Shown here in pieces: positions 18,259-28,417 of a stretch of 64,000 nucleotides of DNA (within the stretch, counting starts at the first letter, position 1; each line of letters starts with the position of its first letter). The position numbers were made by a program, and so were the translations under genes. The DNA comes from Selenomonas sp. (GTDB lineage Bacteria > Bacillota > Negativicutes > Selenomonadales > Selenomonadaceae), in NCBI GenBank assembly GCA_022482925.1, contig JAKVOG010000005.1, forward strand, positions 124,001-188,000. The letters run 5' to 3'. The notes under the pieces were generated by a model that searched no databases, had not been told where the DNA came from, and was given only the letters and a program-made list of their open reading frames with translations.

Positions 18259-19212
18259 TTAGGCTTTCTTTTTCATGGTGCGGGCAAAATACCGGGTCAA
18301 TTCCTTCATCGACTCGATTGTCGCCTGACGATCGGTGTAAGCCTCATCCATGATAACCAGAATAAAATCACCATCCGCGCCATAGAAGATGCCGCCGTCG
18401 TCATAAAGTCCGGTCACTTCCCCCGTCTTATGGGCAATGGACCAGTCCGGCAGCGCAGCGGGAAAACACTCCGTATCCTTCTGACGGGACAGGATGCCAA
18501 GCATGAATTTATCTTCCTGCTCACCGACCAGCTCATGATAATAAAGCCGGGTCAACAGATGACCGATATCCCGGGCCGAAGAATAATTTTTCCAGCCATT
18601 ATTGCCGATCATCATCTTATGTGCCAGTTCCGTATCCTTATAGCCATGTGCCGTGATATAGTGATTAATCTGATCCATCCCCAGCCGGTCGATAATGATA
18701 TTCGTCGCAGAATTGTCACTGTCTGTGATCATAACGGTCAGCAGCCGCCGCAAGGTCATCTGTTCCCCGATATTATACCAGGTAATCACTCCGGCCCCAC
18801 CAACCACATCATCCTCAGCGATCGTGAGTTTTTCATCCAGCGACAATCGTCCATCCTTGACTTCCTGCATAGCCGTTGCCATAATGAACACCTTGATCAT
18901 ACTGGCTGGCGACATCTGCCGCGGCTGATAAAGGAACGGCTCCTCCTCCCGGTCCGGGCGCAGAAAATAAATCGAGAACCGATTGGCATCCGCTCCCAGT
19001 ATGCGCGTCACCTGCTGCTGCAAGGCTGCTTCATCCGCAGCCTTCGGCGTACGTTCTACGCTGATAGCTGTCGGATGGACTGATAACTGCATTGACTCAG
19101 CCTCAGCCTGCGATGCCTCCTGATGGTTTTTCCAGACCGAGACGGACAGCATCCCGCCGGTTTCCAGTACCACCATAATGCAAAAAAACATGAAAATCCG
19201 TTTGAATGTCAA
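18259..19212 (-). CDS. Exported SxxK serine hydrolase of the class A beta-lactamase fold
   Basis: A 317-residue protein with an N-terminal membrane anchor or signal (residues 7-28) and a class A beta-lactamase/transpeptidase-like domain. The three active-site motifs are SMIK (near residue 105), SDN (near 165) and HKTGE (near 265). I see no Glu at the omega-loop position needed for beta-lactam deacylation; that region reads KMMIGNNGWKNYSS. It may therefore be a cell-wall peptidase-like enzyme or ligand-binding homologue rather than a resistance enzyme. It lies 20 bases after the polysaccharide deacetylase gene, so both are probably co-transcribed. Confidence 0.78.
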   Translation of the reverse strand: MTFKRIFMFFCIMVVLETGGMLSVSVWKNHQEASQAEAESMQLSVHPTAISVERTPKAADEAALQQQVTRILGADANRFSIYFLRPDREEEPFLYQPRQMSPASMIKVFIMATAMQEVKDGRLSLDEKLTIAEDDVVGGAGVITWYNIGEQMTLRRLLTVMITDSDNSATNIIIDRLGMDQINHYITAHGYKDTELAHKMMIGNNGWKNYSSARDIGHLLTRLYYHELVGEQEDKFMLGILSRQKDTECFPAALPDWSIAHKTGEVTGLYDDGGIFYGADGDFILVIMDEAYTDRQATIESMKELTRYFARTMKKKA

Positions 19213-19232
19213 CGATACAACCTACCTTTTCC

Positions 19233-20147
19233 TTACCAGGGCTGTGGCGTAATCGGTGTCACCACCCCGAAACGATATCCCTTAGCCTTCAACGTATTGA
19301 TAATCCCCTGCAATGCCTTGACGGTCTGCTCCTTGCCCCCACAGCTGTGCATGAGCACCAATGCCATATTGTCCTTCAGGTTCCCCTTCGTCATACTGTC
19401 GACGAACTGTACCTGCCGGGCTGCATTCGGACGTTTCGGCGTTGCATCCTCTGAGCTTACATTCCAGTCATGCGGCACATAGCCGGCCAGATTGACTGCC
19501 TCATAGAAATCATTGCCGAACATTCCGACCGTACCACCTGGTGCACGGATAATCAGCGGGCGGACCCCCAGGACATTGAAGATGACCTCCTCCGACTGCT
19601 GCATATCAGCCAGGAAGTTCTCCTTGCTCTTATAGAGCCGTTTATAATCATGATCATAGCTGTGATTGCCAATGGCATGACCTTCATTAAAGATGCGCTT
19701 GAGGACCGCGGGGTTCTCCTGTGACATCTTACCCGTCACATAAAACGTAGCATGGATTCCATTTGCCTTGAGTATGTCAAGGATAGCCGGCGTATTCTTA
19801 TTATCCGGACCATCATCAAATGTCAGATAAGCTACCTTCTCGGATGTATAGTGCTCCAGTTGCGGCAGCATGGTTGGCAGGCCCTTATCCTGGCGCTGCT
19901 TCAGGGTATAACGATCATAGACCGGTTTATCTACATCTTTCAGATCCGTCACCAGATTCGAATAATCGCCCCTGGCCAGGATGTATGCATCCGACTCGAC
20001 ACCAGGTTCCGGTTCGGAGGCTTCCTGTACAGCAGCTTCCTGCCCGGCTCCCTCATGATGCTGCCAGGCAAACCCGACCACACTTGCTGACATGATAATA
20101 CCAGCTGCTATGACAAACTTCAATAGCACTTTTTTATCCATGCACAC
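19233..20147 (-). CDS. Exported polysaccharide (peptidoglycan) deacetylase, NodB domain
   Basis: Carbohydrate esterase family 4 enzyme that removes N-acetyl groups, usually from peptidoglycan. Residues 8-28 are a signal anchor. The catalytic motifs are in order: TFDDGPD (base and metal Asp), GNHSYDH (metal His pair), RAPGG, DWNVSSED and LMHSCGG (catalytic His). It is 304 residues long. The gene follows hemW by 60 bases with no terminator between, so it may be read from the lepA-hemW transcript. Confidence 0.88.
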   Translation of the reverse strand: MCMDKKVLLKFVIAAGIIMSASVVGFAWQHHEGAGQEAAVQEASEPEPGVESDAYILARGDYSNLVTDLKDVDKPVYDRYTLKQRQDKGLPTMLPQLEHYTSEKVAYLTFDDGPDNKNTPAILDILKANGIHATFYVTGKMSQENPAVLKRIFNEGHAIGNHSYDHDYKRLYKSKENFLADMQQSEEVIFNVLGVRPLIIRAPGGTVGMFGNDFYEAVNLAGYVPHDWNVSSEDATPKRPNAARQVQFVDSMTKGNLKDNMALVLMHSCGGKEQTVKALQGIINTLKAKGYRFGVVTPITPQPW

Positions 20148-20207
20148 CGCTCCCCATCTCTAACGTAATTCTAATCTGCACTGTTATCCATTATAGCAGA
20201 TTACCTC

Positions 20208-21356
20208 CTATCCGAGTAGGAATTCTTCAAAAACCCAGTTGCCATACTTCATCCCAAGATCCGTCAGACATACACTATCTGCCGACTCCTGCAGGAATCC
20301 CCGTGCTTTCATCCGCGTTATGGCATCCTCATAGACAGATGCCAGTGTGCAGCCAAACTTTTCCTGAAAACGCGCTTTGGAAATCCCCACAGCAGTCCGC
20401 AGCGCCAAAAAACAGAACTCCTCCATGTCAATCCTGCGGTCATGCGCCTCCTCCGGCTGCATGACATCCTGCCCGGAATGAATCCCTTCGATATAAGCTT
20501 CAATATCGCTGACGTGTTCCCAGCGCTGACCATCCAGATAGGAATGAGCTGCTGCTCCAAGCCCCAGATACGGCACATCCTGCCAGTAACTCAGATTGTG
20601 CCGGCTTTCCCGGCCCGGCCGCGCAAAATTCGAGATCTCATAGCGCGCATAGCCCTGCTGCGGCAGCGCGCCCGTCATATAGTCATACATCTGCTCGGTC
20701 AGTTCATCAGACGGCAGATGCAGCCGCCCCTGTTCCTGCATCTTCATGAAGGCCGTGCCTTCCTCCAGCTGCAGGCCGTAGATCGAGATATGCTCCGGTG
20801 CCAGGGCCAGGACCTGCCCGACACTGGCCTGCAGCTGCTCCATCGTCTGCCCCGGCAGACCATACATGAGATCCAGGCTGATATTTTGGAAGCCGGCCGC
20901 CCGGGCCAGCTGGAATGCCTGCACAGCCGCAGCGCCAGTATGAATCCGGCCAATCCGTTTCAGCAGGCCATCATCGAAGCTCTGCACGCCAAAGCTCAGC
21001 CGATTGACTCCACTATGACGCAGCCTCGACAGATACGCCTCATCCACCGTACCCGGATTGCATTCCACTGTAAACTCCGGCTGCGTGCCCTCACTCAGAC
21101 ACGCCGTTGTCACCGTCCGGATGATATGTTCCAGCTGACCGGCTGACAATGCCGTTGGTGTCCCACCGCCGATATAGATTGTTGCCGGTTCCCCCCATTT
21201 CTGCCGATAACAAGAGCCCTGTGTCTTTATTTCCTGACACAGGGCCGCTGTATAGTCTTCCATATAACGCTCCCGCCCGGCAAAGGACGGGAAATCACAA
21301 TAGAAACATTTCTGCCGGCAGAAGGGAATATGGATATAGATACCCCATTGCATCAT
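20208..21356 (-). CDS. hemW: Heme chaperone HemW (HemN-like radical SAM protein)
   Basis: Radical-SAM family member thought to deliver heme rather than to oxidise coproporphyrinogen. The cluster motif is CRQKCFYCDF, with Phe in place of the fourth Cys seen in true HemN. YIGGGTPTALSAGQLE and the C-terminal winged-helix domain complete the 382 residues. It follows lepA by about 30 bases, the typical Firmicute arrangement before hrcA. Three envelope genes separate it from hrcA here. Confidence 0.92.
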   Translation of the reverse strand: MMQWGIYIHIPFCRQKCFYCDFPSFAGRERYMEDYTAALCQEIKTQGSCYRQKWGEPATIYIGGGTPTALSAGQLEHIIRTVTTACLSEGTQPEFTVECNPGTVDEAYLSRLRHSGVNRLSFGVQSFDDGLLKRIGRIHTGAAAVQAFQLARAAGFQNISLDLMYGLPGQTMEQLQASVGQVLALAPEHISIYGLQLEEGTAFMKMQEQGRLHLPSDELTEQMYDYMTGALPQQGYARYEISNFARPGRESRHNLSYWQDVPYLGLGAAAHSYLDGQRWEHVSDIEAYIEGIHSGQDVMQPEEAHDRRIDMEEFCFLALRTAVGISKARFQEKFGCTLASVYEDAITRMKARGFLQESADSVCLTDLGMKYGNWVFEEFLLG

Positions 21357-21385
21357 GTATTCCCTCTATCACAAAATCAATATAC

Positions 21386-23188
21386 TCAGTCGATCTTCAG
21401 GATGGCCATGAACGCTTCCTGCGGCACCTCGACGCTGCCGACAGACTTCATGCGCTTCTTGCCTTCCTTCTGTTTCTCCAGCAGCTTGCGCTTACGGGAG
21501 ATATCACCGCCATAGCACTTGGCCAGTACATCCTTGCGGCGGGCCCGGACATTCTCACGGGCAATGACCTTGGACCCGATGGCTGCCTGGATTGGAATCT
21601 CGAACATCTGCTGCGGGATGATCTCCTTGAGCTTGGCCGCCAGCTGGCGCCCACGACTGGCCGCTCGGTCCTTATGCACGATTGTCGACAGGGCATCGAC
21701 CGGATCGCCATTGAGCAGGATATCGACCTTGACCAGCTGCGAAGTCTGATAATCCGCCAGTTCATAGTCAAGCGATGCATAGCCGCGCGTCGCCGACTTC
21801 AGGCGGTCGAAATAATCAAAGATGATCTCATTGAGCGGGATATGGTAAGTAATCATGACACGATTGGTGTCCAGATAATCCATCGTCTTGAACTCGCCCC
21901 GCTTGTCCTGCGAGATCTCCATTACCGCGCCGACGAAATCATTCGGCACGATAACCGTCGCCTTGACGTACGGCTCCTCGATATGCTCGATCTCCGTCTG
22001 TGGCGGCAGTTCCGATGGATTGCTGACCTTCAGCATCGTGCGGTCCGTCTTATAGACATGATAGATGACCGATGGTGCCGTCGTGATGAGCTTCAGATGA
22101 TACTCGCGCTCGAGCCGCTCCTGGATAACATCCATGTGCAGCAGGCCGAGGAAACCGCAGCGGAAACCGAAGCCCAGGGCAATCGATGTCTCCGGCTCAA
22201 ATACCAGAGCCGCATCATTGATCTGCATCTTTTCCAGAGCATCCTTGAGATTGTCATAGTCCGAGCTCTCAACCGGGTACAGGCCGCAGTAGACCATCGG
22301 CGTAACGCCGCGGTAGCCAGGCAGCGGCTTATCCGCCGGACGGTCAGCAAAGGTGATGGTATCGCCGACCCGCACATCGCGGACATCCTTGAGTGAACCG
22401 GCCACGAAACCAACCTCGCCCATATCCAGATGACCGACATCCACCGGCTGCGGCTTGAAGCAGCCCACATCGGTGACCTCGAACTCCTTGCCCGTGGCCA
22501 TCATCTTGAGCTTCATGCCCTTCTTGATATGTCCCTGCTTGACCCGGACATGCGCAATAACGCCCTTATAGGAATCAAAATACGAGTCAAAGATCAGGGC
22601 CTGCAATGGTGCCTCGGCATCCCCCTCCGGCGCCGGGATATACTTGACGATTGAATCGAGGATTTCCTCGATGCCGATACCGGCCTTGGCCGAAGCCAGT
22701 ACCGCATTCGACGTATCCAGTCCGATCGTATTCTCGATCTCTCCCTTGACCCGCTCCGGCTCAGCACTCGGCAGATCGATCTTATTGATGACCGGGATGA
22801 TCTCCAGATCATGTTCCAGCGCCATATAGACATTGGCCAGCGTCTGGGCTTCGACGCCCTGGGCTGCATCTACGACCAGCAGTGCGCCCTCACAGGCAGC
22901 CAGGCTGCGGGACACCTCATAGGTGAAATCCACATGGCCCGGTGTGTCGATAAGATTCAGCTGGTAGGTCTCTCCGTCCTTACCCTTGTAGTCGAGCCGG
23001 ACCGTCTGCGCCTTGATCGTGATGCCGCGCTCACGCTCCAGATCCATATTATCCAGGACCTGTGCCTCCATCTGCCGCTCGGACAACGTGCCTGTATATT
23101 CAATCAAACGATCCGCAATCGTCGATTTACCATGGTCGATGTGGGCAATAATCGAGAAATTGCGGATATTCTTGTTCTGCATGCTCAT
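21386..23188 (-). CDS. lepA: Elongation factor 4 (LepA)
   Basis: Ribosomal back-translocase-like GTPase. The 600 residues have [13 protein letters not shown] (G1), RGITIKAQ (G2), [12 protein letters not shown] (G3), NKIDLP (G4), followed by EF-G-like domains II, III and V and the LepA-specific C-terminal domain ([15 protein letters not shown]). The frame is intact throughout. It has its own promoter divergent from rpsT. Confidence 0.98.
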   Translation of the reverse strand: MSMQNKNIRNFSIIAHIDHGKSTIADRLIEYTGTLSERQMEAQVLDNMDLERERGITIKAQTVRLDYKGKDGETYQLNLIDTPGHVDFTYEVSRSLAACEGALLVVDAAQGVEAQTLANVYMALEHDLEIIPVINKIDLPSAEPERVKGEIENTIGLDTSNAVLASAKAGIGIEEILDSIVKYIPAPEGDAEAPLQALIFDSYFDSYKGVIAHVRVKQGHIKKGMKLKMMATGKEFEVTDVGCFKPQPVDVGHLDMGEVGFVAGSLKDVRDVRVGDTITFADRPADKPLPGYRGVTPMVYCGLYPVESSDYDNLKDALEKMQINDAALVFEPETSIALGFGFRCGFLGLLHMDVIQERLEREYHLKLITTAPSVIYHVYKTDRTMLKVSNPSELPPQTEIEHIEEPYVKATVIVPNDFVGAVMEISQDKRGEFKTMDYLDTNRVMITYHIPLNEIIFDYFDRLKSATRGYASLDYELADYQTSQLVKVDILLNGDPVDALSTIVHKDRAASRGRQLAAKLKEIIPQQMFEIPIQAAIGSKVIARENVRARRKDVLAKCYGGDISRKRKLLEKQKEGKKRMKSVGSVEVPQEAFMAILKID

Positions 23189-23220
23189 TTTCCTTTCATG
23201 TGCGAATCCATATAGCCTCT

Positions 23221-23250
23221 ATTATAGCATTGAAGCCCATTCGCCTGCAA
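23221..23250 (-). promoter_or_regulatory. Sigma-A promoter of lepA-hemW
   Basis: On the minus strand TTGCAG (23245-23250), an 18-base spacer and a perfect TATAAT (23221-23226), about 30 bases before the lepA start. Confidence 0.75.
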
Positions 23251-23279
23251 GAAATATGGGGGGTACTCAAAGAAAACTG

Positions 23280-23308
23280 TTGCTTTTTCGATTTTCACAT
23301 GCTAGAAT
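23280..23308 (+). promoter_or_regulatory. Sigma-A promoter of rpsT
   Basis: TTGCTT (23280-23285), 17 bases, TAGAAT (23303-23308), about 30 bases before the rpsT start. It is divergent from the lepA promoter. Confidence 0.75.
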
Positions 23309-23342
23309 ACTAAGGTAATGACATCAACGGAGGTGAAACCAA

Positions 23343-23609
23343 TTGCCAAATATCAAAGCATCTATTCTTAGTGTAAAATCTGACGCTAAGCGCCATGCAA
23401 AGAACGCTGCTGAGAAGTCTCGTGTACGTACTGCTTCCCGTCGTGTTCTCGACGCTGTTGAGGCTGGAAACGCTGATGAAGCGAAATCCCTCCTTACGGC
23501 TGCTTGCAAGACTATCGACCAGGCTGCTGCTAACCATGTTTATCATAAAAACTGCGCAGCTCGCAGAAAGTCCCGTCTGGCTCGCAAAGTCAACGCACTC
23601 GCTAAGTAA
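23343..23609 (+). CDS. rpsT: 30S ribosomal protein S20
   Basis: Basic helical protein that binds the 5' and 3' minor domains of 16S rRNA. The 88 residues (PNIKASILSVKSDAKRHAKN, ending in CAARRKSRLARKVNALAK) match S20 in full. The start codon is TTG, placed 9 bases after GGAGGTG. The divergent arrangement with lepA is standard in Firmicutes. Confidence 0.97.
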   Translation: MPNIKASILSVKSDAKRHAKNAAEKSRVRTASRRVLDAVEAGNADEAKSLLTAACKTIDQAAANHVYHKNCAARRKSRLARKVNALAK

Positions 23610-23627
23610 TTTCTCAGATGAGATAGA

Positions 23628-23660
23628 AAAAGCCCCACTCTTTTTGAGTGGGGCTCTTTT
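23628..23660. terminator. Bidirectional terminator between rpsT and the MATE gene
   Basis: AGCCCCACTC (23631-23640) pairs with GAGTGGGGCT (23646-23655), with T-runs on both strands. It ends rpsT on the + strand and the MATE gene on the minus strand. Confidence 0.93.
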
Positions 23661-23661
23661 G

Positions 23662-25005
23662 CTATGCTTGTTTTTTCTGTACGGAATGCAGCCGCAGGAC
23701 CAGGCAGACGGCTCCGACCAGGATGCCGATGATCAGGCCGATCCAGTAGCCATACGGGCCGAAGGACGTATAGTTGGCCAGTCCCCAGCCAGCTGGCAGG
23801 CCGACAACCCAGAACGACAGCACCGCGAGCAGGAACGTCACATGGACATCCTTGTAGCCGCGCAAAGCGCCCTGCAATGGTGCATTGATGCTGTCCGAGA
23901 ACTGCATGAACACCGCATAGACCAGGAAGCCCACGAGGATGGGCCGAACCTCCTGGCTCGACGTGTAGAACGCTGCTATGGCTTCACGGAACTGCGTCAG
24001 CAGGAGCGCCAGGCTGCCGACGAACAGGAACGTCAACACTCGGCTCAGGCGGATATACTGCCGGGCATCCTGCTGACGTTTCGCACCGACCTCATAGCCG
24101 ACCAGAATCGTCAGCGTCATGCTGACCGCCAGCGGCACCATGTAAACCATTGTCGTGAAGTTCATCGCTGCCTGATGTGCCGCCACGATAGCCGTACCAT
24201 AAGCCGTCATGAACAGACCGACCGCACCAAAGATGCTCTGCTCGCAGAACATCGTCCCACCGATCGGGATGCCAATGCTCAGCTGTTTCTTCCACTCCGC
24301 GAAATCCAGCCGCGGCAACTGATGAAATACCCGATACTGTTTGAACGGGCTGATCTGTGTCACCACGATTGCATTAAGCGCCAGATTCAGCGTCAATGCG
24401 ATCGCCGAACCAATGCCCGCACCAATACCGCCGAATGCCGGAACCCCGAATAAACCATACATCAGGATATAGTTCAGGATAATATTCGTCGGCACCGTGC
24501 ACATGGTGATGATCATGGTCAGCCGCGTATAGCCATGTGCATCGATAAAGTTGCGCAGCACCCCCGCCAGAAAAATCGGGATGATGCCGAACGATACTGC
24601 GATCAGATAATGCTGGGTGATATACTCCACCCGCGGTTCCAGGTTCAGCAGCGGCAGCGCCCAGGGAACTATCAGCCAGCCCAGCGCCAGGAAAATCACT
24701 GCCAACCCGAAGGCCCAATAGAATCCCTGCTTGACGATAAAGCCTATCCTATCCTGGCGACTGGCACCATAGAGCTGCGAGATTGTCGGTGTCAGTCCCG
24801 AGATAATACCAAGAAAACTGCCGAAGAACGGCATGAACAGATTGACCCCGACGGCTACACCCGCGAGGTCCTGCTCACTGATATGTCCGGCCATGACGGT
24901 ATTGAAAAACCCAGTTGCCATAAGGGACAGCTGGGTAATGAATATTGGCAGGAGCACGGCAAAGAACTGCCGTGCCTTCTGTCTGTAGTTAAAGGTCTGC
25001 TTCAT
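23662..25005 (-). CDS. MATE-family multidrug efflux transporter
   Basis: Cation-coupled drug/toxin exporter of the inner membrane. The 447 residues form about twelve membrane helices in two similar halves. FFNTVMAGHISEQDLAGVAV near the N-terminus and QLYGASRQDRIG are typical MatE segments. The ATG overlaps the stop of the SEC-C gene upstream (TAATG), so the two are translationally coupled. Substrate unknown. Confidence 0.92.
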   Translation of the reverse strand: MKQTFNYRQKARQFFAVLLPIFITQLSLMATGFFNTVMAGHISEQDLAGVAVGVNLFMPFFGSFLGIISGLTPTISQLYGASRQDRIGFIVKQGFYWAFGLAVIFLALGWLIVPWALPLLNLEPRVEYITQHYLIAVSFGIIPIFLAGVLRNFIDAHGYTRLTMIITMCTVPTNIILNYILMYGLFGVPAFGGIGAGIGSAIALTLNLALNAIVVTQISPFKQYRVFHQLPRLDFAEWKKQLSIGIPIGGTMFCEQSIFGAVGLFMTAYGTAIVAAHQAAMNFTTMVYMVPLAVSMTLTILVGYEVGAKRQQDARQYIRLSRVLTFLFVGSLALLLTQFREAIAAFYTSSQEVRPILVGFLVYAVFMQFSDSINAPLQGALRGYKDVHVTFLLAVLSFWVVGLPAGWGLANYTSFGPYGYWIGLIIGILVGAVCLVLRLHSVQKKQA

Positions 25006-26204
25006 TAATTCTCATCCTTGCGCAGGCAGCAATTCTTATACTTCTTGCCGCTGCCGCAAGGACAGGGATCGTTACGCCCCACCTTCTGGCGGCGGACTTC
25101 ATCGAACGAGATCACCTTGCCCTGTCCTGAGGCTGCCATAAGCTCATTCGGGGTATGGCCCTTAAGCGGCCAAAGGTGCGTCGTATTGTTGAAAGCAATC
25201 AGCAGTGGCACGATGGCCTCCGCCTTGCGGTCATCCTTCATAAGACCGAGTTCATCCAGATACTCTACGGCTTCCTGCATACTGCCGCCATTCTGCAGCA
25301 GAATCAGCAGCTCACCAGTAATATCCGCAGCCTTCAGGACCTCGCAGCCATGCTCACGCATGAAGTACTGGGCCAGTTCCTTATAGGCATCGGTTGCCGC
25401 AATATAGCTTTCCGTACCAGCCTCATAGACCGCCTGATAATCCAGCACGGCAAAATCCAGATTGCTATGCTTATGCTGCTCATCTTCGAGCTTATTCTCA
25501 TCAATCAGCGTATAGTATTTTGCTCCCTGCGGCAAAGCAACGAGCGTATTCTGCCAGCATGACGCATTGAGCATGACACCAACAAAATCCCTGAAGGATA
25601 CCTGCTCCTTCTCAGCTGTCTCCAGATAGCCGCATACCTTCGCATACAGCTGATCATAGTCCATATAGCCATAGAAGAACAGGCAGCCCGATGCCAGCCT
25701 CGTGACCTCAGAATTCAGCGTCACGAGGCTCTTATACGTGCCTGAATCGATCTTCTTGAATTCTGCCTGAATCTCCTTCGGCATATACCAGGCCAGCTTA
25801 TCCCCCTGCTTGCCGCAGGCAATAAGCCCCAGACCGCGCAGATAATCCAGACGCGTATCATCATCACGGAACTCCGTCGTCAGGCCTTCATGCTCGATCA
25901 GGTGCTGGAAACACGCATACTCATCTTCCAGTACCGACGGGAACCAGCGCTGCGAGAACTTCACGATTTCCGGTGCCAGACGCTCGATAAGTTCCGCCTT
26001 CTTCAGGGAACTGGCCCCTGTCACATTGAGGTTATAGCGGATATCATCCAGCTCAGCCTTGGTCATGGCATCGAGCATATCCATCAGGCCCTGCTTCTTC
26101 GGCAGTTTATGCCGGTACAATGCCTTCTTGCGCTCCACCATATCTTCTTCCATCATCTGTGCCAGGCTCGCGGCCGGCGTCATGTCTGTCTGTTTCTCTT
26201 CCAT
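25005..26204 (-). CDS. SEC-C zinc-motif protein of unknown function
   Basis: A soluble protein of about 400 residues. Near the N-terminus is a SAP/Rho-N-like helical element ([26 protein letters not shown]). The last 22 residues are a SEC-C zinc motif ([18 protein letters not shown]), nearly the same as the tail of SecA in this window. The middle has no domain I recognise. The start is uncertain: ATG at 26204, or ATG at 26264 overlapping the amidase stop (TGATG) but without a ribosome site. The SEC-C tail suggests binding to a nucleic acid, the ribosome or SecB, as in SecA; that is inference. Confidence 0.7.
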   Translation of the reverse strand: MEEKQTDMTPAASLAQMMEEDMVERKKALYRHKLPKKQGLMDMLDAMTKAELDDIRYNLNVTGASSLKKAELIERLAPEIVKFSQRWFPSVLEDEYACFQHLIEHEGLTTEFRDDDTRLDYLRGLGLIACGKQGDKLAWYMPKEIQAEFKKIDSGTYKSLVTLNSEVTRLASGCLFFYGYMDYDQLYAKVCGYLETAEKEQVSFRDFVGVMLNASCWQNTLVALPQGAKYYTLIDENKLEDEQHKHSNLDFAVLDYQAVYEAGTESYIAATDAYKELAQYFMREHGCEVLKAADITGELLILLQNGGSMQEAVEYLDELGLMKDDRKAEAIVPLLIAFNNTTHLWPLKGHTPNELMAASGQGKVISFDEVRRQKVGRNDPCPCGSGKKYKNCCLRKDEN

Positions 26205-26263
26205 TATAAACTGTCGAATCCTCGCTTTCGGTTCATTCCTGTATCTTTTTGCCGTTCCTGGCA

Positions 26264-27530
26264 TCAGCCGAAGAAATCGGCAATACCATCGACAATCCCC
26301 TGAGCGGCTTTCTTGATGCCGTCCTCGCTGTCCATGAGTTTTTCTTCACTTTCATTGGAAATGAAAGCCACTTCTACCAGCGTTGCCGGCATATCGGTAT
26401 GCTTCACCACATAGAAATTACAACTCTGCGTACCACGGCTCTGCGTGCCAAGCTGATCGATCACCCCACTGCGTACTTTATCCGCCAGGTCACGGGACCT
26501 CGCGGAACCCAGTGAGTAATAATAACCGGTCGTCCCTTTGGCAGCACCATTCGAGAACGAATCCATATGAATGGACACAAACACATCGGAATTGTTCTGG
26601 TTTGCCACATCACAGCGCGCCTGCAGCTCCTCGATATCACTGGCATTCGCCCCTTTCGGCGATACCTCCTTATCCGTCTCACGCGTCATGAACACCGTCG
26701 CCCCCTGGGCAGTCAGCAGCCGCTTGACTTCATTAGCCACCCGCAGCGTCACGCTCTTCTCCATGATGCCAGTCGGACCGATGGCCCCGGAATCATTGCC
26801 GCCATGTCCGGCATCAATGGTGATCTTCTTGCCCTTGAGCCCCGTTATCGCAGCGATATCGGCATCCGTCTTATCCGCCGGCTGCGTCTGCGGTTTGGCT
26901 GCATCATCCGCCGGTTTGTTGATTGCCGGGGTAGCCGGCTTGGTTTCCACTGGTTTTACCGGCTGAGTTGATGGTTTTGTTGCAGGTTTCGTCGCTGGTT
27001 TCGTTTCCTTCTTAGCTTCCGGCTTCGTCGCTGGTTTTGTAGCTGGTTTTGTTGCCGGCAGCTGAATCGCCGCCTTGCTGGAATCCGGTCCGATATTGCC
27101 AAAATCCATCACGAGCCGCCCCGGAACATTGCCGCTTTTTAACGAAAATACCTTGTAATTATTCTTGCCGACCTTCGTTTCCACCACGACCCGGACAGTC
27201 TGCGGATCATGCTGTGCCAGCCGCATCTTACCCACGAACTGGACTATTGATGCCCGGCTCACGCTTCACTTTATCCGAGAACCCAGGCTTTGGCAATATC
27301 CACGACCACCCGGTCTGGATTGGCCAGTATCATCTCTTTATACTCCACTGGCTTGCTTGAATCGACTACGATACGGACCTTATCCTCACCTGCTGCTGAC
27401 ACGCACGCCAGGTGATTTCGGCCATTCCGTCTACACGCTGACCGAAGTCCGTCCCGGCAGCCGATACCGGCAGAACCGGCAGAATCATATATAACAACGC
27501 AATGGTAAGCAAAAAAATAACGCGTCTCAT
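26264..27530 (-). CDS. N-acetylmuramoyl-L-alanine amidase with AMIN domain (about three frameshifts)
   Basis: Exported zinc amidase that cuts the glycan-peptide bond of peptidoglycan. After a signal peptide ([18 protein letters not shown]) an AMIN-like domain covers about residues 35-140. A Lys/Pro/Ala/Thr linker with repeated ATKP units follows, then the Amidase_3 domain with the zinc residues in [14 protein letters not shown] and VSIHMDS and the catalytic [12 protein letters not shown]. The frame is lost near 27410, 27275 and 27245, all in the N-terminal third. The catalytic half is intact. GGAGGGG precedes the ATG at 27530. AMIN would target it to the septum or outer-membrane assembly sites. 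Confidence 0.88.
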
Positions 27531-27620
27531 AGAACCCCTCCATTAAGACATATATACTTCTATTATCTTATGTCTGAGGGAAAAAAGCAAGAAACGAATG
27601 TGCGAGCCAGTATCCCAAAC

Positions 27621-27649
27621 TAAAAACAGGGCCGAATCATCAGCCCCGT
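27621..27649 (-). terminator. Terminator of the amino-acid ABC importer genes
   Basis: Seven paired bases (27626-27632 with 27643-27649, one G-U) followed on the minus strand by TTTTTAG, just past the ATPase stop. Confidence 0.75.
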
Positions 27650-27654
27650 CTTCC

Positions 27655-28407
27655 TTATAACATATTCTGCAGAAAAGCCCTGGTCCGTTCCTCTTTTGGT
27701 GCCGCGAAGAATGCCTCCGGCTCCCCCTGCTCCACGATCATGCCGTCCGCCATGAAGATCACATGACTGGATGCTTCCCGGGCAAACGCCATCTCATGCG
27801 TGACCACCACCATCGTCATGTGCTCTTTGGCCAGCTCACGCATCGTCTTCAGGACCTCGCCCGTAAGCTCCGGATCCAACGCCGATGTCGGCTCATCGAA
27901 CAACAGAATATCCGGCTTCATGCATAAAGCCCGGGCAATAGCCACCCGCTGCTGCTGCCCGCCGGAAAGCTGGGACGGGTAATAATCCGCCCGATCCGAC
28001 AGGCCGACCTTCGCCAGCAGTTCCTGCGCATAGGGCTCAATCTCAGCCCGTTTCAGCCCCTTAACCTGCATCGGTGCCTCGATCAGATTCTCGATGACGG
28101 TCATATGCGGGAACAGATTGAACTGCTGGAAGACCATGCCCGTGCTTGCCAGGAGACTGCGGCCTTTCTTCGCATCGACATACTCTGCCTGACCGTCCTC
28201 GTTCGTGACCGCCAGAAACTCGCCCTTGATCTCGATCGATCCACTGTTGATCGTCTCCAGCTTATTGACGCAGCGCAGCAGGGTACTCTTCCCTGAACCG
28301 GACGGCCCGATGATGGCCAGCACCTCGCCGCGACGGACTTCGATGTCGATGCCCTTCAGCACCTCCAGATCGCCAAAGGACTTATGGATATCGTGCATAC
28401 GCAGCAT
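27655..28407 (-). CDS. Polar amino-acid ABC transporter, ATPase subunit
   Basis: Energises amino-acid import. Walker [14 protein letters not shown], signature [15 protein letters not shown], Walker [15 protein letters not shown] and the switch His ([10 protein letters not shown]) are all present in about 250 residues, of the GlnQ/HisP/ArtM type. I chose the ATG at 28405-28407, which has AAGGA upstream; a longer reading overlaps the permease end. It ends at its own terminator. The specificity (Gln, Arg, Cys or other) cannot be read. Confidence 0.92.
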   Translation of the reverse strand: MLRMHDIHKSFGDLEVLKGIDIEVRRGEVLAIIGPSGSGKSTLLRCVNKLETINSGSIEIKGEFLAVTNEDGQAEYVDAKKGRSLLASTGMVFQQFNLFPHMTVIENLIEAPMQVKGLKRAEIEPYAQELLAKVGLSDRADYYPSQLSGGQQQRVAIARALCMKPDILLFDEPTSALDPELTGEVLKTMRELAKEHMTMVVVTHEMAFAREASSHVIFMADGMIVEQGEPEAFFAAPKEERTRAFLQNML

Positions 28408-28417
28408 GATTTCTTCC

